A stretch of DNA of 64,000 nt from contig JAMXBD010001243.1 in NCBI GenBank assembly GCA_024138025.1, forward strand, positions 368,775 to 432,774, given 5' to 3'. Positions 20,633 through 34,249 of the stretch are shown in pieces; position 1 is the stretch's first letter, and every line of letters starts with the position of its first letter. This DNA comes from Combretum micranthum (lineage: Eukaryota; Streptophyta; Magnoliopsida; Myrtales; Combretaceae). Made by a program: the position numbers and the translations under genes. The notes beneath the pieces were generated by a model. The model saw only the letters and a list, made by a program, of their open reading frames with translations, ran no database searches and was not told where the DNA came from.

Positions 20633-21720
20633 CAACACCATATCCATTCAAGAGGAGCAGATCAAGAGAATTATATATAGGTATAGATTAGAATACATGA
20701 GGATTATTAGGAGGCAGAATTTTTATTCAAAAAAAGACTTGTACAAAAACTAAAAAAAAAAGAGAGAGAGTGTTGAGATTGTAATAAAACCTCTCCCTCC
20801 TTATAGGAGGGAGAGGGTGAGTTTGTTAGTAATTATGTTTGTCGTTCGTTTGTTGTATACAAGACTCCAGATCTACATCCAAATCCAATGAAGGAGTTTT
20901 GTATTTTTCTCTACTCATTCTTCTCATCTTTTCTAAATATGTTAATATCATTCTTTATCTATTTTTATGTCATTCTGTATGGGTAGAGAATGGGATTTAT
21001 TCATGGATTTAACTTGAATTTGATCGTTAAAGTTTATTGTATCTAATAATTAACTAGATCTAGTAAATAGAATTAATTATCTCAAGAAGTAGTGAAGGCA
21101 AAACACCTTCTTGACCAGATTTCTTTAGAATACATCGAGAGATGGTTCTTTCGAATAGATCTTATTTACTATGCGAGTCGCTCATAGTGATAGAGATATC
21201 CCGGTGAGACTTTCTGCATTTGTTTGAAGAATTCAGAAATAATAAATCTTCATGCAACTTTCTAGTGGCTATTAATTAGGAAGAGATTCCAATGGACACA
21301 CTAATTGTTAGAAATGAATGCTTTTGAGAAGAACATTCATATACTCAATGGATTCTTGCAGGTAGTAATCATTAGAGAATATATGTATAAATTCATGTTA
21401 AGGAAATGAGAAAATCTTATTGTACTTGTTGTGTTCTATTTGTATTTGTATTGTGTTCTTAGTATAATCTAGTGTAATTTTAAATTTAGAATAGTAATCA
21501 TTCATTTAATCGACTCTTTAATTATTTTGCTAGATCATAGGAAAATTAGAGTAGTACTAGTGCTTGAGAATGTTCCTTGTGGGAGACGACCCTATACTTT
21601 ATCCTGAACTACATAACGATAGGTGCACTTGCCTGGATTTGACCGTGTTTAGGAAAATGAAATATAGGTTTATAAATTTAAAACTCGGTCGCTCTAAATT
21701 AGAGAGAAAATGAACCATCA
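20385..21720 (+). repeat. 5' LTR of a LARD/Athila-like Ty3/gypsy element (3' part certain)
   Basis: It ends ...GAACCATCA at 21720, six bases before a canonical tRNA-Asp primer site. The U5 region carries 'GTGGGAGACGACCCTATACTT' split by minor changes and 'GTGCACTTGCC', a signature of the Athila/LARD group of plant LTRs. Upstream lie four 64-bp repeats (20385-20632) and a TATA-like TTATATATAGG near 20670, so U3, R and U5 are in order. The exact start and any target duplication are unknown. Confidence 0.65.
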
Positions 21721-21726
21721 AGTTTT

Positions 21727-21744
21727 TGGCGCCGTTGCCGGGGA
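21727..21744 (+). promoter_or_regulatory. Primer binding site, tRNA-Asp
   Basis: TGGCGCCGTTGCCGGGGA matches the complement of the 3' end of plant tRNA-Asp(GTC) over its full 18 bases, following the LTR end and a 6-base spacer. Confidence 0.85.
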
Positions 21745-24735
21745 ACGGCTTCAACATTAGGAAATCTGAGATTCTTGTGTATCTAGCTATTTTTTTATTG
21801 TTCCATTGTTATCATTGTGTCATTCCATACTATGTTGTATATTATTGTTTTGTATGTAGAAAAATTTAGATGTTCTCTTGTGTGATATGTAGATCTTAAT
21901 ATGTGTTTGTTTGTATCCTTTGGTTTGAATTATTGTATTCATTAATGTGAATTGATCTATCTTGTTGAGTTTTGGTGATTCCAGGTACACTAATCAAGAG
22001 CAATGGATTCTTGTTTTTATGAATTAATGTTGGGGATCAAGCCAATTTCATGAAGTAGGGAATTCAAGAAGTTGAAGTGTAGGAAAGCTCTCCACACATG
22101 AAATTTACAAGTGCAACAAAAAAAAAATGGTTTGCAGAATAGCAGAGGGTTCTTGAGTAGGTTACATGTTAGACAAAATCCAAGGAAAAAGGAGAAATTT
22201 CCAAGATGGATTTGCTGAGACATCAAACACCAAGTTTCTTTTCTTCAAAGCCTTAATTTGCATGGAAGATATTACCAAATAATATCCTAACTATGGTTCA
22301 ACTAGCTGTGCTCGTCCGGGATTCAATCCCACCCCGCATCACGGGCGGCCATAGCAGAGGGACTGACATTCAGCGTCCTTGCTCGCCCGTGAACAGGACT
22401 CTGACGCACCTCCACTGCCCCTGTTCGTCCGTGGTTTGATCAGAGAGGTTTTGAAGACTGACAACAAAAGCAATCCAGCGCCCTTGCTCGCCCATGACGC
22501 GCCTTGAGAGGAGATGGTTATCATTCCAGTAGCAACACCAGTCCCCTGTTCGCCCGTGGAAAGTAGTCTGGGCAGTCACCTAGCGACCATCCTCGCAACC
22601 AGAAGGAGCCACACCCTGCTGTTCATCTGTGAAGAGGTCGCATGGGCAAACTTCATCACACAACAGCAGCCATCCTCGTTCCCATGCTCGTCTTCAGCCA
22701 TCGTAGCCATCGCAGTGTCCTTGCTTGCTGTGACAAGTTGGAGGAGTCACTGGACATAAACTTCAGCCGCCATCACACATCCATGGCCGCTGTGAAGAAC
22801 TGCATGACACTCATTCACGCACCCAAAATATCCTCATACTTATGAATGGCAGATTTACAATACTCTCAATGGTTGCTATGGAATTTCTTGGGTACGTTAC
22901 AGGGGTCGTCAAGGAGACTTCTACATTCTGATAATGGACATGTTTGGTCCTAGTCTGTGGGACATTTAGAATTCACGTGGACAGTCGATGTCTCTGAACA
23001 TGGTTACTTGCTTTGCTGTGGTCATCATGTTGAATACGATCAGAGGTTGATTGGGAAATCTCATATGCTACATCACCACTCTTTGTTTGGCTGTGACCAA
23101 GACCCTGAGGCGTACTAGTTCATTTCCAGAAATGATCACTGCTGTATGTGCACCCATGTGATTGTTCCTGATGATGATCAATTAAATGGAATATAGAGTT
23201 ATGATCAAGATCCAAACTTCATTTACCAGGGAAGTCAAGTTCTTTAATTTTTGTTATGATTTCCTTTCCTGTTGATTTATTATTAATTGAGACATTGGGG
23301 ACAATGTCTCCAATAGGTGTGGGGATAGGAATCATGATTATATGCATGTTAAAGTCTGTTGAATGAATATATAAATATGATTAGGACTATCAAATATGTA
23401 GATATGAATTGGATTAAATTGTTGATTCAAATATTCCCTAATTTAAGTTGCTGATTGAAAATATGTATATATATATATATATGGTGCTGGTAAATGAGTT
23501 TTATTAATGTTGAAATTAGTGACTTGCATGTTTTTCATGAATTTTCTTAATGATAAATTGAGATAATAGGGTTAACTCTTAGTGGACATGTCTTACTTGC
23601 TAATTAAACTAGGAATCTAAGTTTAGAGTGGCATATGATTATGAGTAGGCAGTTTAGTTGCTTTTATATAATGAAAAAAAAAAAAGAAAAGTAATTGACA
23701 TAATAATAAAAAAAAATCCTTAGTGTTAAAAGTTCAAATGAAATCAATCACTAGATGCTCTCTCCTTTGTGGTTTTATTTCTTTGAAAAAAAAATAAATA
23801 AAAATAAAAATAAATAAATAAATAGAGAGGTATTGAAAAGTGGTTGAGGTTCGAAGGGGTCCTTTAAAACCTGATCACCTAAGGTCGTCCGGCCTGGGAT
23901 CGATCGACCAAGGATGTCACTTATCAATCAAAATGTTGAAAAAAAAAAAAAAGTGTTCAGTGAGTCTTATAACTCGAACAATTAAGTCCGAGGGACGCCC
24001 TTTTTAAGGGAATAACGTCTGTTAACCTGAGTGACGAACTTGGGATTATCGACTGAAAGTTCGCTACATGGGTTGTGAGATTCTTAAAATGCTGCACTTG
24101 AAAAAAAAAAGAATAGAAGTAAACTTTAAAGGAGAGAAATTCAGGGGATAGATGGATGTGCATGCTTTCATTAAGGAAATATAAATTGTCAATAATGTTC
24201 ATGTGCATAAGCATAATAAGCAACTAAGTTTCCCTTATTAACATGATCATGTGTTCACTTTTCTCTTGGAAGCTTACTTAATTGGTGAGGGTAAAGATTG
24301 ATCTACCAGGATTAGCCTTGATATCTTAATTTGTTGATAGAATCATGAGAATTCTTTGCTAATAGTCACTAACTTTCAATGTTTTCAATTTTAGCACCAA
24401 ATGATTTTTATGTTTTCTAAGTTTATATCAGCTTCTTGCTATTAGTCTTGATTTAGTTTAATATTTATATACATTTATTGGGCATTCGAAAAATTGATAT
24501 TTAGTAAGCTTATATTTTTATAGTTATTACCTATTTTTATATTATTCCTTATCTGACCAATTATAGTAACTTGTATTTATTTATTATTGTTTAGTGTCGT
24601 CGTGTTTCTTTTTATGTACTTCATATAATTTTCTTGTTATGTATAGATATCACATTATTAAAAAATTTAGCTTATTTAAATTTTCATTCTTATGTATAAA
24701 ATAAGTATTTTACAATTACTATACTTTATTTTCAT
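21745..24735 (+). mobile_element. Interior of the LARD/Athila-like element (no coding genes)
   Basis: Between the primer site and the microsatellite tract there is no gag or pol. A GC-rich block with repeated 'CTTGCTCGCCCGTGA'-like words lies at 22309-22745. Near 23291 'GACATTGGGGACAATGTCTC' and 'GTGTGGGGATAG' follow: the palindromic ACATTG/CAATGT word and GTGTGGGG are typical of the region after integrase in Athila/Tat-type and LARD elements. Then come A-rich DNA and 'GGTCGTCCGGCCTGGGATCGATCG' split words near 23882, also common in such elements. No 3' LTR is found, so the element is truncated or interrupted by the AT-rich DNA to the right. Confidence 0.5.
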
Positions 24736-24867
24736 TTATAAAGTATACTAATATTAACAATAATGATAATAATATTAGTAATAATAATAATGATAATTAT
24801 AAGGTAATTTGTTAGTAATACCAATATTATTTTTCATAATAACTATATTAAAATAGTAGTAATCTTA

Positions 24868-24899
<32 letters not shown>

Positions 24900-25168
24900 A
24901 GTGGTAATATCATTAATAGTATTATTCATAATATTATTGATTATAATGATAATGATATTCATTAGTGATAATAAAAATAATAATAATTGATATTAATAAT
25001 AATAATAATTGTCACAATAATAATATTATTAATAATATTGCTAATACTAACATTAGTAATGATAATAATAACATTAATAATAAGGATAATAATATCACTA
25101 ATAATAATAATAATATCATTATTATTAATAATAATAATAGTAATGATAACAAATCATAATAATAATAA

Positions 25169-25226
<58 letters not shown>

Positions 25227-25279
25227 CATATTACTAGTAGTAACATACAAAAAACAACAACAACAACAACAACAACAAC

Positions 25280-25322
<43 letters not shown>

Positions 25323-25325
25323 TCT
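24736..25325. repeat. Trinucleotide microsatellite tract (ATT/AAT, GAT, AAC)
   Basis: About 590 bp of almost pure three-base repeats: mixed AAT with one-base interruptions from 24736, a (GAT) run at 24870-24899, long AAT runs at 25165-25222 and 25278-25321, and an (AAC) run at 25252-25279. Apparent poly-Asn and poly-Ile frames are products of the repeat. Confidence 0.85.
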
Positions 25326-26454
25326 AGATTAAAAAAAATTGATTAATATATATATATAAAAAAATCCTCGAGGTATAGGGCCAGGTACCAGTTGTTCTCT
25401 TTTTTTTTTACATGAAGAGGAAGAGTTTCCACCGGAAATTAAGTTGCATGGATTGTTATCTTCATGCATTAATTATTTGGCTTATTTGGATGATTTTGAT
25501 TGGCTTGTGGAGTTGTTTTTGTTGACTTGGTTTGCTCTTTTTGACTCAATTCCTCCAAATTTTCGATTAACACATCTCAAGAAGATATTATCCATCAGTT
25601 TGGTGCAATTTGCGCCATAATATATATATATATATATATTAATATAATAATTGGTAGTTGATAATTATCCAAATTTTAGGGTAGTTTATTAAGTTAAATA
25701 GGTACAAATATGATAATTATTCAAGAGTTTTATCTCAAAAAATTTATATAGTTTTCTACAAATTTTCTAGATTGTTATTGATTTCAACTTTAGGTTTAAA
25801 ATTTACGCTATTAATTATTTTTTAGGATTTATCTCACCCGATTGGGGTTTTCTAAGCTTAATGGGTCAATTTTCATTGTAGTCTCCAATAGCTTAAGAAT
25901 ACTCTAATTAAAACAATGATGTGATCCAAATATTTATTTGGAGTCTAGATTATTAGTTATATATATGTTTATATTTTTATTGTGTATTTATAACCCTAAC
26001 GATTTATCTTTAGGTTGTCGTTTTGTAACTATAAGCGTAATTGGTTGTTTATTCTTTATTGCACTTAACATCTTAACCAAGTCACTCTTATATCTTGAGT
26101 TTTTGATACCCACTATGAAATCTTATAAGTAGTATTTAATACTAACTATGAATATTTGTTTTAGGGTTTAAAACTATATATAGACTCATTATTACTCATA
26201 GTTCTATTCTAAAGTCTTTATTGAGTTCAATAGTAATCATCTATTTTTATATTTATATATTTCTATATGTTTTTACTGATATGAAAAATTCTCGGGGTTT
26301 ACAATATAAGCTCAACATCATAACTCAAAAACATTTCTACACCTATCACTACATCTTATTTCCTCAAATCATCTCATCATCAAGTTCATATCATCCACTT
26401 CCCGACTTCATACATATATACATGATTTGCACAAACCCATCAAATTTAAATAAA

Positions 26455-26485
<31 letters not shown>

Positions 26486-28080
26486 GTAACTTTAACTCAT
26501 CACACACAAGTATTTACAACAAACAAAATAAAGAAAACACTATACTTACTTGTTTTAGAAGAACTTCAACATCTAAAACTCTAGCACTACTATTTTTTCC
26601 TTAGTTTTTTAAACCATTTCATGCATGATCTCCAGCTTTCATCTTGATTTTCATCTTCTATCTTTCTTTTGATCTTTCTAAACTTGAGATTAAGGAGTAG
26701 GATTTTGAGAAAACAAAGAAAATGAAGAGAGAAAGAAAAAGAAGAATAAAGCACCGGTGGAAGCAAATGAAAGAGAAAAGGAAGGGGAAAAAAAATAGGC
26801 AGCCCCCTATAGTCAAATGAAAATACAAATATATGGGGATAAGCATTAAAAGATTTTTATTGGCAAAGGGTTTGTGTTTAAACCTATGAAATGGTTTTCT
26901 TAAGTATTGAAGGTAATTAGATAATATTTTAGAATTTATGACAGAACTCAATAGTTTGATTTGAAAATCTAGTTTAAGAATTCAATTTGTAAAAACTTGA
27001 TATTTAGTTTGAGTTTGGGGTTAGATACTGATATTTTTAAATAAGTAGATAAACTCAAAATTCATGGAAATTGAAAGTATAGAATTTAGATTAAAGGGGC
27101 TCAATTTGAATATTTTATAAATCAAGGTAATTGGGCTTAAGAAATTTTTGGTCATTTGTGAATTAAAAGAAAAGGGGTTTAAAATGATGGTTGAAAAGGA
27201 TTAGATTACTTAATTATGCAATAGACTCAAGTTTAGGGTTCACAATTAACTTAACCTTCAATTTAAAGGAAACTAAGTTTAGTTTGAAATTTACAAAAGA
27301 CAATAAGATTTGAGTTGTTGGAAGAATAATTAAGGTGAATAGATAAATTGAAGGAAATAGAGTTTAGATTTGATAATTAGAAAAATTTAAGAAATTTGGT
27401 TCATGAAATGGATAGTTGAAATAAATAAAAGATTGGAAAGGAGCTTTTGAAATCTCAATTTCAATCAAGTCTATTTATTAATTGATTATATCAATCTATC
27501 CATTTATAACTTATAATTCAAGTTACTTATTTTAATTAAACTATTTAAAGTCAGTTATGAAATTACATTCTAAACAACTTTAGGATTACTTATCCATTGG
27601 TAGTTGACAACACATTAGCTTTAGTTTTTATAATTCGAAAGCTATCACTCACTCTTTCATTGTTTTCTTCCAATTAATTTAGATTTAGATTTGTTATTGT
27701 TTTTACTTCCATCATAATTTTGAATTATTTAATAATTTATTATCTATTGGGTTAATATCTTATATTTCTGTATTCATTATTCAATCTGTTTAATATATTT
27801 TTTTATTTTTCTTGCTATATTAAATTTGGGGTTTGTTATAATATTTTTATTTCCATAAACGGCTTAAAATTCAAGGTATATAAATTTCAGTACCATTCTT
27901 TTATAATTATTTATTTACTCATAATTCATTTATTTACAAACACATATTTTTAATTTCACTATTGTTACTTTTGTAGAATTTTATCTTGAAATATAATAAT
28001 TCAGAATTTTAAACGATTATTAAATTATTTAAATTTCAATATTTTTTATATTATTTTCTTAATGATTATTATTTTTGAGC
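25326..28080. other. AT-rich non-coding region with possible LTR relics
   Basis: No supported gene. A frame without a start codon (25405-25620, about 70 codons, hydrophobic, 'YLAYLDDFDWLVELFLLTWF') is open but unrecognised. The plus strand reads CTCGGGGTTTACA ending at 26303, the inverse of the L-family start TGTAAACCCC. Near 28100 GAGTTATTATA is the inverse of a TATAATAACTC LTR-like start. These may be remnants of minus-oriented LTRs. (AT)n runs lie at 25620-25642 and 26460-26486. Confidence 0.35.
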
Positions 28081-28340
28081 TGTATGAATTTGAGTTATTA
28101 TACCCTGTGAGAAGCTTTAGCCCTGTGAGAGTCCGCAACACCCCCACAGGGGTGTTCACCTGGTTGTTCTTGTTTGAGTGATAATTGAGCTGGGGAGACG
28201 CTTCTATGCATGCCAGAGGTGCGCTCTTCCAGGTGTAGGTCTTTTAGGCCCTCTAGTTTTATTACCCTGGCCTGTAAATTAGCATTTGAAAGCTCATTTT
28301 CCACGTTTTAGTGCGCTAAGTGCCTGTATAACTGTTCTAG
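28081..28340 (-). pseudogene. Tat-like gag fragment, downstream part (split by copy C)
   Basis: Minus-strand frame 'NVENELSNANLQARVIKLEG' and 'LHLEERTSGMHRSVSPAQLS', then a His/Arg-rich stretch ('HRAKASHRV'). Coiled-coil-like and basic, it fits the N-terminal third of a Tat gag. It continues the fragment at 35352-35640, from which it is separated by the insertion of copy C with copy B inside. Confidence 0.4.
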
Positions 28341-30806
28341 TGTCACACCTCAGAGGGTATCCTAAACGTAATAGTCCATCGCATGCTAAACGAGACTTAA
28401 GAATCACTACCACAGTCATTCAAAAGTCTTGTATTAGAAAGCAAGGCGTTCCCTTACGACAATAAAATACATATGCAGTTGGAGATAGATAGTTTATTTT
28501 GATAGGATAAGTATAAAAACATAAACCACAGATATCTTAGGATCAATTACAAAATACTAAGGGGCATTCCCCTGCTAAACAAAAGTCTAGATATTATCTT
28601 TCAAGTAAAACCCGATCATTTAAGGTTTACTATGAAAGACTATATAGAACTAATCATAAACTTCTAATGGGAAACACTCCTAACTTCGCACTACCTGACT
28701 TGGCCAGGTCCGGGGACGCAGCCATATGTACGGGAACTGCATCAAAAAGAAACTATGGGGGTATAAGTTACGCTAGCTTAGTGAGTTTCACTTTCAAAAT
28801 TAAATGCTTCATCAAACAATAGGGTAAGCAAGTTATATTAGACAACCATATGAAATGCACAAGCACGTGAGCACTCAATTCATTAGACTTCCTGGGAGTC
28901 CTATGTTGAATGGATTTATGCCCTCCATTCAGGATTAGGTGCTTCAGGCCCATACGATCATAGATTTCAATTTTTCTCATTTATATAGTGGTTGATTCAG
29001 GTACCCACCCACTCATAAATTTTGTCGTTTATATAAGTGTCTACACCACTTCCATTTTAATTCTGGCCATTCATGCCAATATTCGAGTTTATAGGCCCCT
29101 TGTTTCCCAGCTATTATACCTTCTTCCCATAAAGGTATAATAACAAATGCAATGTGACTTAACATATGGTATGTATGGGCAATTTGATTATAAGATCATG
29201 GCATATTAATTAACAAATTATGGGCAATCATAGATATTGCAGACACTTCAATTCTATACTAAATCATACAAATATTTACAATAATTCCATTTCGATATTC
29301 TTATCTTCGATTCAATCAATTAAAACTCACATACACATTCAAATTTTATCTTGCCCTAAATCTATTGCCACTATCATTACAAGCACAATCATAAGCATAT
29401 AATTTAAAGATAGTGAACTCACTCGACCATGGACATCGGTCTCTAATGGTAGTGATCCAGAAATAAGAATTTTCCCCCGATTCAAAGTTACTTAAATGAA
29501 AGAAATACCCAAATGAGTATTTCATGCCATAACTAATTTCCAACTTATTAAATAAAACTCTTGAGTTCGTAATTTCCATGGTAGATGGAAATTCCAACTT
29601 AAAACGGCCATAACTTGGTCATTTTAACTTGGAATTTCGCAAATAAGCTATCGATTTCTATCTACTGCGAAAGATCTACCTATTTATGATATTATTTTTA
29701 AGTTTTGAAAACATTTAGATCTCGGAATGCTCGGATTAGATCTGGTCAGTAGTTAAAACTTACATTTCCGAAATTGTTTTGTGAAATTTTACATTATTTC
29801 TACCAAGTATATTATATGTGCATGCAATATCTACAAGTTATTATCATGAATGACATGATATGAGCTATCTACATGTAAATCTTTAATGATTTTTTATTAA
29901 AAAGAATTCTTAGAAAACTTTTACTTTGCAACAATTTCAAGAACACTTGGGTAGAAAAACTATCTTTATTTCTTTGAAAATCATCCATATGTTTACTAGG
30001 ATAAAGCCTTGATGACCTATATACTTAATACCTTCATTATCTTAATAAAAATTTTCATTTAAAGGTTGGAAAATAGATGTTTTATACTTTGATAAAACAC
30101 ATCTATTCTTGTAAAAATCAAGTCTTTATTATATCTATTCCCTAAGGTTTCTATTTTTCTATTAAAATCCTCATTTTGATATTTGGAAATAAGTGTTTAA
30201 ATGGGGATTATTTTTAGATCCGAATTTTGGGAAATTATTTTTGAGATTATTTCTTGTGAAAAACTTATTTCATCTTTCTAAAATTAAGTCCTAATCAAAC
30301 CTACTCCCTAAGGCTTCCATTTTTTTTAATAAAACTCTTATTTTAAGGTTGGAAAATAGGTGTTTTCTTGACATTTCACCCTAGTTACGAATTTCAACAT
30401 TTTTTTGTTGGTGTTGAAACATAGATTTAAATTAACTTTTGTAACCCTCTTCTTGTTTTGAAAATGTCTCTTAGTAAAACTAGGCTCATCTTAGAAAAAT
30501 CACTCCTTTGTGATACCTATCACCTAAGCCCTTCATTTTACATGTAAAATTTTCATTTTGAAGACGGAAAATAGGTTTTCTAAATGGTTCTTTCCCATCA
30601 TCTGAATTTTCAAAATCACTTTTTGATGGAAGCAAAACAGATCTTGAGTTTTGGCAACACCTTTACTAAGACCATCATGTTGTAAACCTTTTATGCATGT
30701 AAGTCAAGTAACTATATCATTTTAAGTACTATAAACAAATAGGTATACTATATTGCTCATGTTATGGATGTAAATGCAACAATAACAATATATAGATGAG
30801 AGTAAT

Positions 30807-33800
30807 TGTAAACCTCGGTTTTCCTAGCAACCAAGTAAACTTCGAAAATCGAAAATCAAAACCCTAAACCGGATTAGTTTAAGCTTGTGAGAGAAACCTA
30901 GGAACCCTGGATCCGGCTTTCCTTCGATTTCAAACTAAAAGAACTTTTGTAAAATAATTTAATGTGGAATATTGTTTTAAAGTATATTTCAAACCATAAA
31001 AAGTTCTGATTTCAAAAAATTCTATATTCCGGGCCTTCCCGAGATCCATTACGGAAAAGCAAGCCTCGGAACTAGAAATTCGAAAAAATATTCCGGAATA
31101 CTATTTAGAACCGAAATTTAATAAAGATTGCAAAAATATAAGTTTTATAATTTTTCGGGTTATAAAAATTACAGCTATAGTTTTTTTCTCGTATTTTCTT
31201 TACTATCGGTAAAGTAATTGTCTTGTTTACTATTCATTACTATTCACAAGTACAACCTACTACACTCACAAGTCATACCCTAGTCTTACATCCTTACAAA
31301 CACTCAATTACATTTTATTTTCCAATGAAAATTTGTCTCTTAAAAATTATTACAAATTAAGACTTTTATTACATAAATTACAAAACAAAATAATTTCAAA
31401 CTCTCTCTCTCTCCTTACCGCTCCCCAAACTGGCGCACACCCCCCTACCCCCCATTTTGCCTCAATTTTTTTATTTTATTTCCTTTTTAGTTAAAAAAAA
31501 CCCTAATTTACTTACTATAAATAATCTTTTACATTCTCTCTCCTTCATTTACTTTATTTGTTTCAAAAAAATTACACAAACCCTCTCTATTCTCCCTCTC
31601 CTTGCCGTGACTTTCACCAACACACACACACACACAAGTTCATTTCTTCTTCATTTCCTTTCCATTTCAAGCCTTAGGTGATGAATCTGTAACTTTACTA
31701 CCATTAAATCTTGTAATGGCAAGATTATTCATGAGTATTTTCACTTTAAGTCCCCATGAGTACTTGTTAGGGACAAGAAAATACTAATACATGAATATCA
31801 AGCCATCACAAGAGTGGATCTTGTGTTTAAATGTGTTTTCATCAAATGATCTTCATGTTCATGCATATAAAAGTAGAATAAAGTAGAGTTCTTGCATAAA
31901 AATCTATGTTCATGCTTTCAAACTTCATTTCATGCATCATAATAGTAGATCTAGCATTTAGATGTTCATGATATACTTGACATTCATGATCTCATGAATA
32001 TTTTGTATTTTAATGCATCAATGCTCATAAAGCTCTTGTCATGTATATATAAATATGGTAGTTAGTAGATCTTTAGTTAGATGAGACAAGAAACTTAAAA
32101 AGAAAAACTTTTCTTTGAAATGTCCAAATGAAAAATTCGTATGACTTCAAAACCATATTTTAAAAACTTTTTTATCAACTTTAAAACTGATTTTTTATAT
32201 GAAAAATGAAGGGTATAGGTAATAGATATCATTAAGTAATGATTTTTATAAGTTGAAATGAGTTTTGATGAGAATAATATGTAAAACAAAGAGTAGAAAT
32301 AAGATAGGAAATTTTGAGTTACTAGTCAACTTAAGAAATTCGTAATTTTGGATTAAGGTCATAGAAACACCTATTTTCCAAACTCAAAATGAAAGTTTTA
32401 ATTAAGAAATGAAGCCCTTAGGGGATATGTATAATAAAGCCTTAAATTTTAATGCATTAAACAAGTTTTTCTTAAAGAAAACATTCAAAAACTAAACTTT
32501 TAAAAATTCAGATTTTGGATTAAATCTTTCTTGAAAACATGTTTACAAAGTATGAAATGGGAATTTTTAGGTAGAAATGAAATTCTTAAGTAATAAATAT
32601 CATGAAGACTCAATTCTAACAAAAATAACTAGAAATTCCGAAGAAATAATTCTGAAACACAAGGGATTTATCAAAGTTAGGAAACTAGTTTTCTTAAAAG
32701 TAAATATTCTTGGAGTCTTGCAAAATGAAGAATTCTAAAATTTTCTTTTAGTAAACATCATCAAGATCATGCATACATTAAACTTATAACATGCCATTCA
32801 TGATAGGAAATCATTAATATTGCATGTATAATTGACTTATAAAGTAGAAACATTTCAAACATTTACAAAACTATTTTTAGATTTAGAAAAATCGTTATTG
32901 ATCAGAACTGATCCTACTGTTTCATGACGCAAACATTTTCAAAACTTGTAAATAATATTGGAATTAGGTAGATTTTTCGAAGTAGATAGAAATCGATATA
33001 TAATTTACAAAATTTCGAGTTAAAATGACAAAGTTAAAGCCGTTTTAAGTCGGGACTTTGGCAAATGACGAGAATTATGAATTTACTAAGTTTTGATATA
33101 TAGTTTGGATTAGTTAAGTGATGAAATACTTATTGGCATATTTCTTCCTTTTTAGGTGACCCCGAAATCGACGATTCCCTACCACCAGATTATTATTACT
33201 AAAAGACCGGTGATCCATGGCCGAGTGAGTATTAGTTTCGAATTCAATTATTGTATGTAATTGTAATGATAGTTGCACTAGATATTTGGCAAAGATAAAA
33301 TGGATATGCATGATGGGGATGAATGGGAGTTATATATGGTTGTTGTTGATATGAGAAATTGAATATAAAAATATCAAAGCAGGGTGATTAACCATTGCTT
33401 GTATAGATCAATTAGGATTGACTGTCTATGATTATTGATTGATCACTTAAAGAATTGGTGTAATTGACCATTCGACATTGAAAATAAATATGGACTCATT
33501 CATATCATAATGGGGATGGAGCATTAGCATTGATTGGTTGCCCGTGATCCTATATGGTGTAAAAATTGGTTAATCGTGATCCATAAACGAATTAATGAGT
33601 TGGTTAATTGTGATCCGCAAACGAATTTATAAGTTGGTTGATCGTGATTCTAAATGACATATTGAGTAGTACCGCAGTATTCGTTAATCTGCTAACTCGA
33701 GATGGAGGGCGCAAGTCCATCCATATATAATTTTCGGCTAGTCATATGTTTGATGCATATCACTTGTCTGATTAATCACTTGTTTGACTGATGTATTATA

Positions 33801-34249
33801 ATTGTGATCTTGGAAGTTCTCACTCACTAAGCTAGTGTAGCTTACGTCCCTACAGTTTTTATTTGTTGTAGCACGAATTCATATGACTTAGACCGAGACA
33901 ACCTGTAGCTCAGGTATAGGAGCTAGGTCCTAGAAGTTGTATTCAGATTTGTTTAGACTTCCGTAGGAAACCAAGAGACTCTAGATGACTGTAGATCTCT
34001 AGTTAATATTCTTTTACGGGGGAATGCCCCTTAGATTTTGTAACTAATTATATATGTGTTTTGATTTATTTTCTAATGCTATTGAATGCCAAATTAAACT
34101 CTTTAACTCAATCGGTTCGAGTATTCTATTATAGTAAAGGGACGCCTTACATCTATACAAGACTCCCGAAGGACTTGGGTAGTGATTCGTGAGTCTTATA
34201 TGGCATGTGGCGGACTGTTACGTTTAGGGTACCCCTTTAGAGCGTGATA
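30807..34249 (+). mobile_element. L-family element, copy B (3,443 bp), inserted in copy C
   Basis: Starts TGTAAACCTCGG, ends AGAGCGTGATA, and is bounded by identical GTAAT on both sides (30802-30806 and 34250-34254), so this is a clean single insertion into copy C. Landmarks in order: TATA block (31150-31210), CT-rich tract (31400-31420), (CA)n at 31621-31636, tandem units (32200-32600), 'AAGACCGGTGATCC' (33203), dyad (33829-33843) and the CTTTAGAGCGTGATA end. It has the short pre-TATA segment (354 bp) also seen in C (338 bp), unlike A and G (about 725 bp). No coding capacity. Confidence 0.75.
31150..31210 (+). promoter_or_regulatory. Conserved TATA block of the L family (copy B)
   Basis: ATTTTTCGGGTTATAAAAAT with TATAAAA at 31161-31167, followed by 'TACAGCTATAG' and 'CTATCGGTAA'. 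It lies 354 bp from the start of the copy. Confidence 0.5.

Noticed and set aside
22318..22350. tRNA-like T-arm (CCGGGATTCAATCCC)
   Set aside because: No matching acceptor, D-arm or anticodon arm can be built around it, so it is not a tRNA gene.
24965..25346. Overlapping poly-Asn and poly-Ile frames of 64-119 codons
   Set aside because: They arise only from the AAT/ATT microsatellite and have no other content.
26221..26604. 127-codon plus-strand frame
   Set aside because: AT-rich, contains an (AT)n run translated as alternating Tyr and Ile, matches no family and spans a possible inverted LTR start.
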